From contig NZ_CP062165.1 in assembly GCF_014844075.1 (NCBI RefSeq), positions 4,836,001 to 4,900,000 on the forward strand: a stretch of DNA of 64,000 bases, in the 5' to 3' direction. The position numbers and the translations under genes were made by a program. Below, in pieces: positions 43,818 through 52,322 of the stretch. Every line of letters begins with the position of its first letter. Within the stretch, counting starts at the first letter, position 1. Source of the DNA: Paenibacillus sp. JNUCC-31 (GTDB lineage: Bacteria > Bacillota > Bacilli > Paenibacillales > Paenibacillaceae). Under the pieces are notes generated by a model. That model worked only from the letters and a program-made list of their open reading frames with translations. It did no database searches and had not been told where the DNA came from.

Positions 43818-44141
43818 TTCGTTCGCCTCCAGTGGCATCCAAAAATAGGTCAGCTTCAGCAATGCCGAAGCGCACTCAGTATATCATTTAAGCAAAATGG
43901 ATGCCAACCTAAATGATTTCACCCGAATTGCCGATAAATAATTTAAATTAAGGATATCACCCTTGGCTGAATGGTCATTCAGCTAAACTCGTAAAATCTG
44001 TCTTATCCATTATGCTCCACTTGAATGAAGTCATGCATGGGCATCAGGACAGCCATCAAATTGTCGTTTGCAGTGATCTAAATCACATGTTATTTGGTTA
44101 TCTACTGGTAAAATAGGAAAAAAGGACTATGAGGTGTGCAT
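43818..44141. promoter_or_regulatory. aspA / chemotaxis receptor divergent control region
   Basis: 324 bases without genes. Contains the FNR/CRP-like palindrome (44072-44087) and a TAAAAT -10 (44109-44114) for the receptor. The aspA promoter was not pinned down. Confidence 0.5.
44072..44087. promoter_or_regulatory. FNR/CRP-type operator
   Basis: AGTGA-TCTAAA-TCACA, one mismatch from TGTGA-N6-TCACA. The centre (44079.5) is about 41.5 bases before a start expected 6-7 bases after TAAAAT at 44109-44114, the class II activation position. Confidence 0.65.
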
Positions 44142-45419
44142 ATGAAATGGACTTTAGGCGCAAAAACCGTCGCAGGTTTGGTACTAATTTCACTTATTAC
44201 GTACGGAACTAGCGGCTTTTTTATATTTTTTCTCCAGGATTGGCTCTCATTCTCCATGCCAAGCTGGTTGTATGTCTCCATCGTTCTTGTCATGGGTGTC
44301 TGCTGGAACGGAATTTTGGGGTGGTTTGCCTCTCGCTGGTTGACTCGTCCAATTGTGCATCTGTCCCGTGCTGCACAGCAAGTCTCATCGGGAGACTTGA
44401 CGGTCGAGATTCCGCAGCGGCGTACAGAGGATGAACTTACTGTATTGTATGATGCTTTTCGTGTAATGGTTTCCAATCTGAGAAGTATCGTGAACGATAT
44501 CTCGGATAGCACACGAACAACTTCACAGAATGCCCAGTCACTTAGTGAAGCCATTACCCAGGCAGCGGAGCAGATCGAGATGATGTCGGATGCCGTGGAT
44601 CATATTGCAGTGGGTGTAGAAGAACAGAAGATGACTTCCGAGCAATCATTGGTTACAGCAGGGGAGATGCTGAATGATTTTCAGCGTATGCACAGTCAGT
44701 CGATCGGCATGACAGAAATGTCCGGCCAGATGGAACGGTCGGTAGATCACACGAAGCAGACCTTTTCTTCTTTAATGAAAGGAATGGACGAGCTGGCCGA
44801 GTCCCACAACCGTTCCCGTGACATCATGTTGTTGCTCGAGAAGGAAGCCTCCGATATTGAAGCCATTACCCAGTCGGTCAAAAACATTGCAGAGGAAACA
44901 GGGCTGCTTGCCCTGAATGCTTCCATTGAGGCCGCACGTGCGGGAGAAGAGGGTTCAGGTTTTGCTGTGGTGGCCCAACAGATCCGGAAGCTGGCAGATG
45001 AGAGCAAACAATCAGTGCATCGGATTAATGAACTGATCAGCCGCGTACAGCAACGAATTAAGGACACAGCTCAACTGATTCATGAACAGCATGGCTTGGT
45101 TATTAACGAGTCCGAGCGTACAATCTCTGTCGATCAGACATTGCAAGAGCTAACGGGCACCGTGGAAGTGTTCATGAAAGGCGCACATGATATCGGGTCC
45201 AAGATTGCAGAACAGACGGGCCGCGTGGAACAGACGCACGGTCATGTGAAAAAGATTCAGGGAGAAGCCGGATCGTTCTCGGATGAAGCGAGACGGATTA
45301 TGGATGCAGCGCATGAAGAAACGGCAATCATGGAGGAAATATCGTCCTCGGCTGAAGAGCTGAGACAGCTAACCGATCGATTAATGGACAAAACGAAAGC
45401 ATTTCGGATGCAGCCTTAG
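44142..45419 (+). CDS. methyl-accepting chemotaxis protein without an extracytoplasmic sensor
   Basis: 425 residues. Two adjacent TM helices (about 7-29 and 36-58) with only a few residues between them, HAMP ([25 protein letters not shown]), then the cytoplasmic signalling domain with hairpin tip [39 protein letters not shown]7-ATG gives the start at 44142 (frame opens at GTG 44136). With no outside ligand domain it could sense membrane state, redox or an internal signal. Confidence 0.9.
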   Translation: MKWTLGAKTVAGLVLISLITYGTSGFFIFFLQDWLSFSMPSWLYVSIVLVMGVCWNGILGWFASRWLTRPIVHLSRAAQQVSSGDLTVEIPQRRTEDELTVLYDAFRVMVSNLRSIVNDISDSTRTTSQNAQSLSEAITQAAEQIEMMSDAVDHIAVGVEEQKMTSEQSLVTAGEMLNDFQRMHSQSIGMTEMSGQMERSVDHTKQTFSSLMKGMDELAESHNRSRDIMLLLEKEASDIEAITQSVKNIAEETGLLALNASIEAARAGEEGSGFAVVAQQIRKLADESKQSVHRINELISRVQQRIKDTAQLIHEQHGLVINESERTISVDQTLQELTGTVEVFMKGAHDIGSKIAEQTGRVEQTHGHVKKIQGEAGSFSDEARRIMDAAHEETAIMEEISSSAEELRQLTDRLMDKTKAFRMQP

Positions 45420-45442
45420 GCTGTTCCGGAATGCTTTTTTTT
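45396..45442 (+). terminator. intrinsic terminator overlapping the receptor's 3' end
   Basis: AAAGCATTTCGGA (45396-45408) / TCCGGAATGCTTT (45425-45437), one G-T pair, T-run after. The left arm is inside the coding sequence. Confidence 0.85.
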
Positions 45443-45621
45443 CGTACTTCGATATCGTTATTTTGCTTATTATGGTTAAAGCCGAACATTCTTTCGTAAA
45501 AATAAATATTCGTAAAGTTTTTTTCTAGAGTCTGAACAAAAATCTATACAAAATCTGAACAATTGACCGATAATGACGATATAATAGAATTAATCCATTA
45601 TAGAAGAAGGAGCCCAGCATA

Positions 45622-46467
45622 TTGAAAACTTGGACAGGTATCCTGCTGATGATTATTTTGGCGGTAGCTACGATTAGTATAACCTCAGCTGCCAGAACCA
45701 TGAATGAATCGCAAAAACAGCTTAACATAGATGATCAATCCAGCCAGACCACAGCGGTCTCGGCTTCCAATATAGAAACAATGAATGAAACAACATTTAC
45801 AACGAAAGAAACAACTCCCGTTAAGGAGGAGTATGTTTCGGTTGCTCCAGAGAATGAAAATGTAAGATTATACCCCATGAAAGTTGAAGGTTCAGGATAT
45901 ATATATAACGGAATGGCGCTGGAAGTGAACGGAAAGACTCGGGAATTCGGCGAATGGCAGGGTGAAGGTGGATCTTATAAACCCGAAGTACACGAGCTGG
46001 ATCTGAACGGAGATGGCAAGAAGGAGATTGTTGTGTTGTTTACAGCCGGTCATGGAACAGGCATTTATTTGGGCGAGGCGCATATTATCGATCCAGGTAC
46101 GCTGGAAGAGATGAAGATGCAATCACTGGATGCGATTGTGAAGCAGCATGTGGAATCGAATGTCCGTGTGGCGCCAGATCAGATTATGATCAACGTTACC
46201 GTTGACGGGGTTCATGCAGAACCTTCTCTGGTGGAGGAAGACACTAGCGAGGGAGTGTATAACGAAGAACTCAAGTTCGGCGGTGTTGTTTATTACAGTG
46301 TGGAGAATGGAAAATTGGTTGTATCGGCATCCGGCGCTTATGGAATAGGTTTATATGATGGTGATCTAACCTTTGCCTATGAGTATAAAGATGGCGAATG
46401 GAAGGCTGCAGATTTGAAGTATAGCAAGGAAGAGTACGAAGAGGAGTACTATGAATCGTTTGATTGA
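45622..46467 (+). CDS. secreted or membrane-anchored hypothetical protein
   Basis: 281 residues. TTG start with AAGGAG at proper distance. One N-terminal hydrophobic helix (about 5-23) as signal or anchor, then a Ser/Thr/Glu-rich linker to about 75 and a beta-rich domain with LDLNGDGKKEIVVLF, an FG-GAP/calcium-loop-like DxNxDG motif. Ends in an acidic EEYEEEYYESFD tail. A TATAAT -10 lies about 35 bases before the start. I do not recognise a named family. Confidence 0.7.
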   Translation: MKTWTGILLMIILAVATISITSAARTMNESQKQLNIDDQSSQTTAVSASNIETMNETTFTTKETTPVKEEYVSVAPENENVRLYPMKVEGSGYIYNGMALEVNGKTREFGEWQGEGGSYKPEVHELDLNGDGKKEIVVLFTAGHGTGIYLGEAHIIDPGTLEEMKMQSLDAIVKQHVESNVRVAPDQIMINVTVDGVHAEPSLVEEDTSEGVYNEELKFGGVVYYSVENGKLVVSASGAYGIGLYDGDLTFAYEYKDGEWKAADLKYSKEEYEEEYYESFD

Positions 46468-46547
46468 ATCAATTAATTAGAGAAGAGCGGACTACAGTAG
46501 CAATGAAGAAAATATACACCCATTGCCTTAATGGCATAGGGAAAAGG

Positions 46548-46587
46548 GTGAGGCTGAAAAAATCGTAAACATTTAGCCTCGCTTTGT
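46548..46587 (+). terminator. probable terminator
   Basis: GTGAGGCT / AGCCTCGC hairpin with A-rich loop, about 80 bases after the preceding stop; T-run weak (CTTTG). Confidence 0.45.
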
Positions 46588-46709
46588 GCTATCCAAATTC
46601 ATAGTTTATTCCAGAAATTTTCCTTGAAAAGATTGACATTCTTACTTTAGTCGTTTAAATGTATAAAGAATGGGACTCATCTATTTCATACTTTCAGGAG
46701 GTATAGTTT

Positions 46710-47417
46710 ATGAAGAAGAAGGTCGTATTGGGCTTAATGGTGGGTACACTAACACTCGGTATCGGTACCGGGGCATTGGCAGCAACAGGTCTTGAACCGA
46801 TCAAGGCATATCTCAACAGCAAGATATCTCTGAAAATGAATGGGGCAACGGTAACAGCCAAAGATCCCAATGGCAAGACAGTTTTACCGATTACGTACAA
46901 TGGAACAACTTATCTGCCTGTACGTGCAGTAGGTGATCTGTTGGGTACTGAGATCAGTTATGACAGTGCCAGCTCCTCCGTTATTATTGGCGGCAGTAAT
47001 GGATCAGCTCCAACGGAAACGAACAAACTGACATTAAGTTCGCTCGGAGAAACCGTGTTGGGAACGTCTGACTGGCATACCAAAGATCCCGCAGATACTT
47101 CCTATAAGGGCAAGGATTACAAAGATGTTTATTTGCATGACGATTCGGTCAAGCTCGGAAACAGCTTTCAAATCATGACACAAAAAAAATATTCCAAATT
47201 ACATCTGGAACTGGCAGCAGTAGGTGGTTCCCAGGAAATTAAAATAATGGATGGAAATAATACAACCCTGAAATCTGTATCGCTTGCTGCGGAAGATGGT
47301 TTGATTGGTGTTGATGTGGATGTATCCAAAACGGACTTTGTGGTTGTCGAGATAGTGGAAGAGACGCCTGATTCTTCCCTGTTTGTGCCCCTGACTACAT
47401 CTTATTTGATCAAATAA
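46710..47417 (+). CDS. secreted stalk-domain protein (copper-amine-oxidase N-domain-like)
   Basis: 235 residues. Signal peptide MKKKVVLGLMVGTLTLGIG...ALA, then the stalk domain (SLKMNGATVTAKDPNGK, VLPITYNGTTYLPVRAVGDLLGTEISYDSASSSVIIGG) common in Paenibacillus secreted proteins, and a C-terminal beta domain (residues 110-230) like those that bind carbohydrate. CAGGAGG precedes the ATG and TTGACA at 46633-46638 is a candidate -35. Role in cell-wall attachment is inferred. Confidence 0.85.
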   Translation: MKKKVVLGLMVGTLTLGIGTGALAATGLEPIKAYLNSKISLKMNGATVTAKDPNGKTVLPITYNGTTYLPVRAVGDLLGTEISYDSASSSVIIGGSNGSAPTETNKLTLSSLGETVLGTSDWHTKDPADTSYKGKDYKDVYLHDDSVKLGNSFQIMTQKKYSKLHLELAAVGGSQEIKIMDGNNTTLKSVSLAAEDGLIGVDVDVSKTDFVVVEIVEETPDSSLFVPLTTSYLIK

Positions 47418-47439
47418 AATGACTTTTTGGGATCGTGAA

Positions 47440-47510
47440 AAACGATTATCCTCTGAACATCAGCCGGGTTTCTCGGGATGATGCACAGCGATAATCGTTT
47501 ATTTTTTTTC
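47440..47510. terminator. bidirectional intrinsic terminator
   Basis: AAACGATTATC (47440-47450) / GATAATCGTTT (47490-47500) with inner CATC..GATG and CCGGG..TCTCGGG pairing; T-run on the right. Confidence 0.75.
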
Positions 47511-47525
47511 TATTCGAATCGTTGA

Positions 47526-48500
47526 TTATCGAATCATGGTATCCAGCGGTTTCAGTTTGGATTCGATCTCAGCCCGGCGGTCTTCAAGGAATGGGGGCAA
47601 CGCCAGGGATTCGCCAAGATGAGCCATTTCTTCATCCGTATCGAAGCCGGGGCCGTCGGTTGCAAGTTCGAACAGGATACCATTTGGTTCACGGAAGTAC
47701 AGAGAGCGGAAGTAGAAACGGTCTACGAAACCGGAGTTCGGGAATCGGAAGTTATGAACCCGTTCCACCCACTGTTTCAGTTCTTCTTCATTATCCACCC
47801 GGAAGGCGACATGGTGTACACTGCCGCGTCCAGGACGCTCCTGAGCAAGGTCGTTTCGTTCTTCGACATGAACCTCGGAGCCGCTGCCGCCTTCACCGGA
47901 TTCGAAGACGAGTACAGCGGGTTGACCTGCGACAAAAGCAGGATACGTCCCTTTTTGACGGAAGCCGAGCAGTTCTGTGAGGACTGGAGTGGTAAGGGAT
48001 GCATCTTTGACGGTAAGATGCACAGGGCCCAAGCCTACAATACCATATTCAGCAGGTACGGGGCTTTGATCCCAAGGTTTGCCTCCAGCAACACCTGCAT
48101 CGTGTTCATCGGAGACAAGAATCAGGCGCTGTCCTTCGAAATCGCTAAACGAAAGCGTGGCGCGCCCTCCGCGCTCAGTGATTTCTCCATGAGGCACATC
48201 GAATTCATCAAAACGTTGCTGCCAGTAAGTAAGAGCTGCATCACTAGGAACACGAAGTGACGTTGCCGAGATGCTGTTCATGCCTTCGCGGGTCTGCCCG
48301 GCCATTGGAATTTCGAAGAAGGTAAGTTCGGTTCCGGGATTCCCTTTTTCATCGCCATAGAAGAGGTGGTAGACCGAAACATCATCCTGGTTGACTGTTT
48401 TTTTGATCAGTCGCAGCCCCATGACGTTGGTATAGAAACGATAGTTCTCAGCGGCGTGTGCAGTAAGTGCGGATACATGGTGAAGTCCTTTGATTTGCAT
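47526..48500 (-). CDS. ring-cleaving dioxygenase, VOC family (MhqO/MhqE-like)
   Basis: 324 residues, two glyoxalase/VOC halves. Metal-ligand signatures: GLHHVSALT near the N-terminus, GPVHLTVKD and GSVHHVAFRVDNEEE in the second half, FREPNGILFELATDGPGF at the C-terminus. Related Bacillus proteins degrade quinones and hydroquinones. AGGAGGAATTATT precedes the ATG. Monocistronic; no MhqR-type operator recognised. Confidence 0.88.
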   Translation of the reverse strand: MQIKGLHHVSALTAHAAENYRFYTNVMGLRLIKKTVNQDDVSVYHLFYGDEKGNPGTELTFFEIPMAGQTREGMNSISATSLRVPSDAALTYWQQRFDEFDVPHGEITERGGRATLSFSDFEGQRLILVSDEHDAGVAGGKPWDQSPVPAEYGIVGLGPVHLTVKDASLTTPVLTELLGFRQKGTYPAFVAGQPAVLVFESGEGGSGSEVHVEERNDLAQERPGRGSVHHVAFRVDNEEELKQWVERVHNFRFPNSGFVDRFYFRSLYFREPNGILFELATDGPGFDTDEEMAHLGESLALPPFLEDRRAEIESKLKPLDTMIR

Positions 48501-48570
48501 AATAATTCCTCCTGGTTATATAGGTTCAACTAATGAGTATTTACACTGGCACTCCGATGACAGAATAACC

Positions 48571-48616
48571 TTCCGATCGATGTGATCCCCAGATTTTTTT
48601 GATTCCTTTTCGCAAA
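48571..48616. repeat. dispersed intergenic repeat, copy 2 (degenerate)
   Basis: CTTCCGATCGATGTGATCCCC, then AGATTTTTTTGATTCCTTTT, aligns with 22645-22690 with few changes. Located in the upstream region of the dioxygenase gene. Confidence 0.5.
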
Positions 48617-48792
48617 TAAAGTTACTAACTTTTAGTTTGTTTGGTTGTTGAATTTATCTTAACATAAAGATATTTAAATAACAATCCTTTTTTAGAATTG
48701 CATCTGGACACTTCATTCATTCAATGCCAAAATGAAAAAGTTAACATTAAAGAGATATATTGTGTTGTGAAATGGGAAGGAGTAAGAAACAC

Positions 48793-49554
48793 ATGACGTT
48801 TCCACAGTGGCTTGACCCTTATGATACAGAGCCCTTTTTGCTGTTTTCCACTTCGCATCTATGGGCGATCAGCCTGACTGCTGTACTGATTATACTGATG
48901 TTCCTGCTTCGAAACTGGCTACGTTCATTGTCACCCAACACACGCCGTATCATTCGTATTACCATGGCTTGTGTCATGTTCGGCTGTGAGAGCGTTCTTC
49001 AGCTCTGGTATGTATATGGGGGTGTTTGGAGTCTTCAGACTTCATTGCCGCTGGAACTATGCAGTCTGTCCCTTCTGTTAGCAGCGCTACTATTATTGGT
49101 ACGCAGCCGATTGCTTCATTCTGCATTGTTGTTCGCAGGGATAGCAGGAGCCTTGATGGCGATCGTAACGCCTAACCTCGGATATGCTTATGCGCATTTT
49201 CGTTTTATTCAATTTTTTGCTGCTCACGCCTGTATTATTCTGGCGTTGTTCTATATGACTTGGGTGGAACAGATGCGTCCCAGCTGGAAATCGGTGTTGG
49301 GTTCCATGATTTTCGTGAATATGGCTGCACTGATCGTATATGGCGTGGATGTCCTGCTTAACGCCAATTATATGTTCCTCAGACATAAACCGAATACGCC
49401 TTCCGTGCTCGACATGTTGGGTCCATATCCTTTGTACATTCTTGGGGAAGAGTTGCTGGCTATTGTGATATTTTCCCTGATGTATTTGCTGATTTTTGCC
49501 ATTCCGGAGCGGCTGAATAACCGGGTGAAGAGAGGAAAGAGTTCAGCACTCTAG
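48793..49554 (+). CDS. TIGR02206/YwaF-family integral membrane protein
   Basis: 253 residues with about six to seven helices. Starts MTFPQWLDPYDTEPFLLFSTSHLWAISL; family features include LPLELCSLSLLLAALLLL and GPYPLYILGEELLAIVIFSLMYLLI. GGAAGGAGTAAGAAACAC favours ATG 48793 over the upstream open frame start at 48760. Function unknown. Confidence 0.85.
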   Translation: MTFPQWLDPYDTEPFLLFSTSHLWAISLTAVLIILMFLLRNWLRSLSPNTRRIIRITMACVMFGCESVLQLWYVYGGVWSLQTSLPLELCSLSLLLAALLLLVRSRLLHSALLFAGIAGALMAIVTPNLGYAYAHFRFIQFFAAHACIILALFYMTWVEQMRPSWKSVLGSMIFVNMAALIVYGVDVLLNANYMFLRHKPNTPSVLDMLGPYPLYILGEELLAIVIFSLMYLLIFAIPERLNNRVKRGKSSAL

Positions 49555-49637
49555 TTAAAGGTATCCTAAACCCATGGGTAATCAAGTAAGCAACGGGAGT
49601 TTTTTCGTATTTCTATAAAATTATTATATTCAAACCA

Positions 49638-49682
49638 AACATCCCGCAGCAGTCTGGATAGCCAGGCCGTTTGCGGGATGTT
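49638..49682. terminator. bidirectional intrinsic terminator
   Basis: AACATCCCGCA (49638-49648) / TGCGGGATGTT (49672-49682), between the YwaF-like gene (+) and the SDR gene (-). Confidence 0.75.
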
Positions 49683-49718
49683 GGAGCTGTTAACTCACAG
49701 TGAGCAGAATATGAATTC

Positions 49719-50513
49719 TTATCCACGTAATAAAGATTCCGCTCCATCCACGTAGATCCGGGTACCGGTCACATGGGAAGATTCATCTGAGGCGAGGAAG
49801 AGCACCAGATTGGCCACCTGCTTCGACGTTCCGGGTTCACCCTTGAGCGGGTGTTCATGACCTTCCGGGAATTCAACAGGAATCTGTACTTCTTTCAGAT
49901 CGTCTGAAGGATAGGTATTGTCATCGATGTTGGTATCAATGGCGCCCGGACATACGGCGTTGACACGAATCTTATACTGGGCAAGTTCCAGTGCAGCCAT
50001 CTTCGTAAAAGCCGTTTGCCCTGCTTTGCTGGAGGCGTAGGCAGAGAACCCGATGCCAGAGAATACACGGTTACCGTTAATGGAACTTGTAATAATAATG
50101 CTTCCTCCCCGGTTCTTCAAATGGGGGATGGCATACTTCACAGTTGCAAACGTGCCGCGCATATTGATGCCCATCGTCTGGTCCCAGTCCTCAGGTTCCA
50201 TCGTTTCAATCGGAGCCATCGTGCCGTTGATGCCGGCATTGGCAAACACGATATCCAGCTGTCCGGCTTTCTCTACCGCCTGATTGATGGCTTTCTGTAC
50301 ATTGTCCGGTTTGGATATATCACATTCAATGACGTGGGCTTCTCCGCCTGCGTTCTCTATCGTCTGTTTGGTCTTCTCGGCATTCTCCGGGGTCCGGTCC
50401 AGCAAGAACACTTTGGCTCCATGTTCAGCAAAACGAATGGCAGTAGCTTGACCGATACCAGATCCACCCCCGGTCACAACTGCAACTTTCCCTTGCAAAC
50501 GTTGTTCAGTCAT
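49719..50513 (-). CDS. short-chain dehydrogenase/reductase
   Basis: 264 residues, NAD(P)-dependent. TGGGSGIG cofactor motif, NAG in IVFANAGINGT, catalytic Ser-Tyr-Lys in ITSSINGNRVF...FSAYASSKAG, and the C-terminal FLASDESSHVTGTRIYVDGAESL. ATCGGAGGGATCAGG precedes the ATG. Substrate unknown. Confidence 0.92.
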   Translation of the reverse strand: MTEQRLQGKVAVVTGGGSGIGQATAIRFAEHGAKVFLLDRTPENAEKTKQTIENAGGEAHVIECDISKPDNVQKAINQAVEKAGQLDIVFANAGINGTMAPIETMEPEDWDQTMGINMRGTFATVKYAIPHLKNRGGSIIITSSINGNRVFSGIGFSAYASSKAGQTAFTKMAALELAQYKIRVNAVCPGAIDTNIDDNTYPSDDLKEVQIPVEFPEGHEHPLKGEPGTSKQVANLVLFLASDESSHVTGTRIYVDGAESLLRG

Positions 50514-50602
50514 CCTGATCCCTCCGATTCCTATGAATTGTCAGTATTACTCTCTATCTCTACATACCCGGCCCTGACAAGGTGAATCAGTTGAAACCAT
50601 AT

Positions 50603-50625
50603 AAAAAAGGACCGCTTAGCGGCCC
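50603..50625 (-). terminator. intrinsic terminator of the YqkE-like gene
   Basis: Minus strand GGGCCGCTAAGCGGTCC hairpin followed by TTTTTT, 44 bases after the stop. Confidence 0.8.
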
Positions 50626-50668
50626 TTCATTTGCATCCTGGATGATAAACCATCGGTTTGCTGCCTAT

Positions 50669-50926
50669 TTACTTATGTTTCTTCCAGTCCATCGAACTGT
50701 TGTTCAACAAGTACTCAAAATCATTATCTTTTCGCTTCTGTTCCGCTTTACGGACTTCTTCAGCTTGCTGGCGTTCCTGCTCTTTGCGGTCTGCCTCGGC
50801 AGCCTTGGCTTCGTCCGCCTGAGCTTTCAGTTTCTCCAGTACATCACTGCTCAGCAGGTCCTTCAGTGTGGTCGGTTTATCCTGTGCTGCTTTGGGAGCA
50901 GGGGTGTGTTTTTTTGATTTTGCCAT
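50669..50926 (-). CDS. YqkE-like small charged protein (DUF3886)
   Basis: 85 residues: MAKSKKHTP start, then LKDLLSSDVLEKLKAQADEAK, a highly charged helical middle rich in Glu/Lys/Arg/Gln, and the end FEYLLNNSSMDWKKHK. Matches the pattern of the YqkE/DUF3886 family of unknown function. AAAGGAG upstream of ATG 50926 decides the start (frame opens at 50950). Confidence 0.75.
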   Translation of the reverse strand: MAKSKKHTPAPKAAQDKPTTLKDLLSSDVLEKLKAQADEAKAAEADRKEQERQQAEEVRKAEQKRKDNDFEYLLNNSSMDWKKHK

Positions 50927-51127
50927 GGGATAATCTCCTTTCAAAAACATGAATCAGCTTCCATTTATATTTCAGTAGTCATAGTATATCAGGTTCACGT
51001 ATCCCATTCCATGAAACGAAAGAACAAAAGCAGGAAATAGAGGGTTACGTGACGAATGAAAGCGGGTATAAACTCATATATTATTACCGATACTGCGACT
51101 ATTCCCTGAAGAAAGGAGTCGTTGTTC

Positions 51128-51238
51128 GTGGAAGTAAACCGCAGTTTACTGAAAGGGCTTGCATGGGGTGTAGCTTTCAGCTGCCCACTATGGATTGCGA
51201 TCATCGGATGGTTGCGTTTGATGGGATGGATGTATTGA
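51128..51238 (+). CDS. 36-residue single-span membrane protein
   Basis: Small ORF not matched by any longer frame: GTG start 9 bases after AAAGGAG (51112-51118). The product begins MEVNRSLLKGLAWGVAF, forms one helix at about 8-31 (LWIAIIGWLRLMG) and stops at TGA 51236-51238. The 93-residue frame overlapping it (51049-51330) has no good start. Typical of short Bacillales membrane peptides; function unknown. Confidence 0.6.
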   Translation: MEVNRSLLKGLAWGVAFSCPLWIAIIGWLRLMGWMY

Positions 51239-51328
51239 GAACAGCGGGTTGCAGAGCTGCTGCATATAGAGTCGTGCCAGATGAGGGCATTTTTTATAAA
51301 GCCATTTATGTAAACGCTAACATTGAAT

Positions 51329-51367
51329 AAAGCTCTGCCTTGCGGGAATGCGCAGGACAGAGCTTTT
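51329..51367. terminator. bidirectional intrinsic terminator
   Basis: AAAGCTCTG (51329-51337) / CAGAGCTTT (51358-51366), A- and T-runs on both sides. Confidence 0.75.
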
Positions 51368-51419
51368 GTTTGTCTTACAAGTAAAACGTAGAGCTGATGA
51401 TGATTGGCTGTATTAGCAA

Positions 51420-52067
51420 TTAAGGCATTTTCACCGGTTCTGGATACTCCAGACCGTGGGTGTCAACCGTGACTTTTTTCATCACCTGATCGTTAACCGG
51501 TTTGTCATGTTCGCCTATTGGTTGAGCCGCAATGCCATCAACAACGTCCATACCTTCTGTTACTTTACCGAATGTGGCATACGCATTATCCAGATAATCG
51601 GCATCCGCTAACATGATGAAAAACTGGGAGCCTGCGGAGTCCAGATTATCGGATTTACGTGCCATGGAGATGACTCCACGGGTATGATTCAAATGATTTT
51701 TGTGCCCATTGGAAGTGAATTCACCCTTAATGGTATATCCGGGACCGCCTAGACCATTGCCGTTCGGATCACCGCCTTGAATCATGAACCCTGGAATGAC
51801 CCGATGAAAGATCAATCCGTCATAGAAACCTTTATTCGCTAATGAGATGAAATTGTACACGGTATTGGGCGCAATCTCAGGATACAGCTCGATGACCATT
51901 TTTTGCCCGTCTTGCATTTCAATTGTAGCCACTGGATTTGGACCTTCAGGCGGTGCGGGGACAGCTTCCGTTGCGCCACTTGAAGGGCGTCCGCAACCAC
52001 TAATGACGATAAGCAGCATCGCCAGAACGAGCGACACAGCTGTTGTTTTTTTCCACCGAAAAGACAT
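51420..52067 (-). CDS. cyclophilin-type peptidyl-prolyl isomerase lipoprotein
   Basis: 215 residues. Signal peptide with lipobox VISGC (Cys about 25), a Pro/Ala-rich linker, then the cyclophilin domain: FHRVIPGFMIQGGDP, GPGYTIKGEF, GVISMARKSDNLDSAGSQFFIML, YATFGKVTEGMDVVDGI. Acts outside the membrane in protein folding. AAGGGGGAACG precedes the ATG. Monocistronic. Confidence 0.93.
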   Translation of the reverse strand: MSFRWKKTTAVSLVLAMLLIVISGCGRPSSGATEAVPAPPEGPNPVATIEMQDGQKMVIELYPEIAPNTVYNFISLANKGFYDGLIFHRVIPGFMIQGGDPNGNGLGGPGYTIKGEFTSNGHKNHLNHTRGVISMARKSDNLDSAGSQFFIMLADADYLDNAYATFGKVTEGMDVVDGIAAQPIGEHDKPVNDQVMKKVTVDTHGLEYPEPVKMP

Positions 52068-52322
52068 GAGAACGTTCCCCCTTGCATCTCTGCATAATAT
52101 ATTTAGTCAGAATTATTCTCGGATAATCCCTCAACTATCATACCGTTTTTGCGGACAAAATGGCAATGCAAGGCAGATGTTAAGGACAGCAAGGGATGGT
52201 GTAAATGCTTACAGAGGTGTAAAATAAGGAAAATGCTTCCGCAGCAGGGACGTACGGGTCTGTTCCGTCCGCTCCAATACACGGCAGTCCCGGCGTCAGT
52301 AACGGAAAGGACGTGCGGGTAT

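Noticed and set aside
51049..51330. 93-residue open frame
   Set aside because: No ribosome site at its start and cysteine/arginine-rich nonsense-like sequence; the overlapping 36-residue frame at 51128 has the real translation signals.
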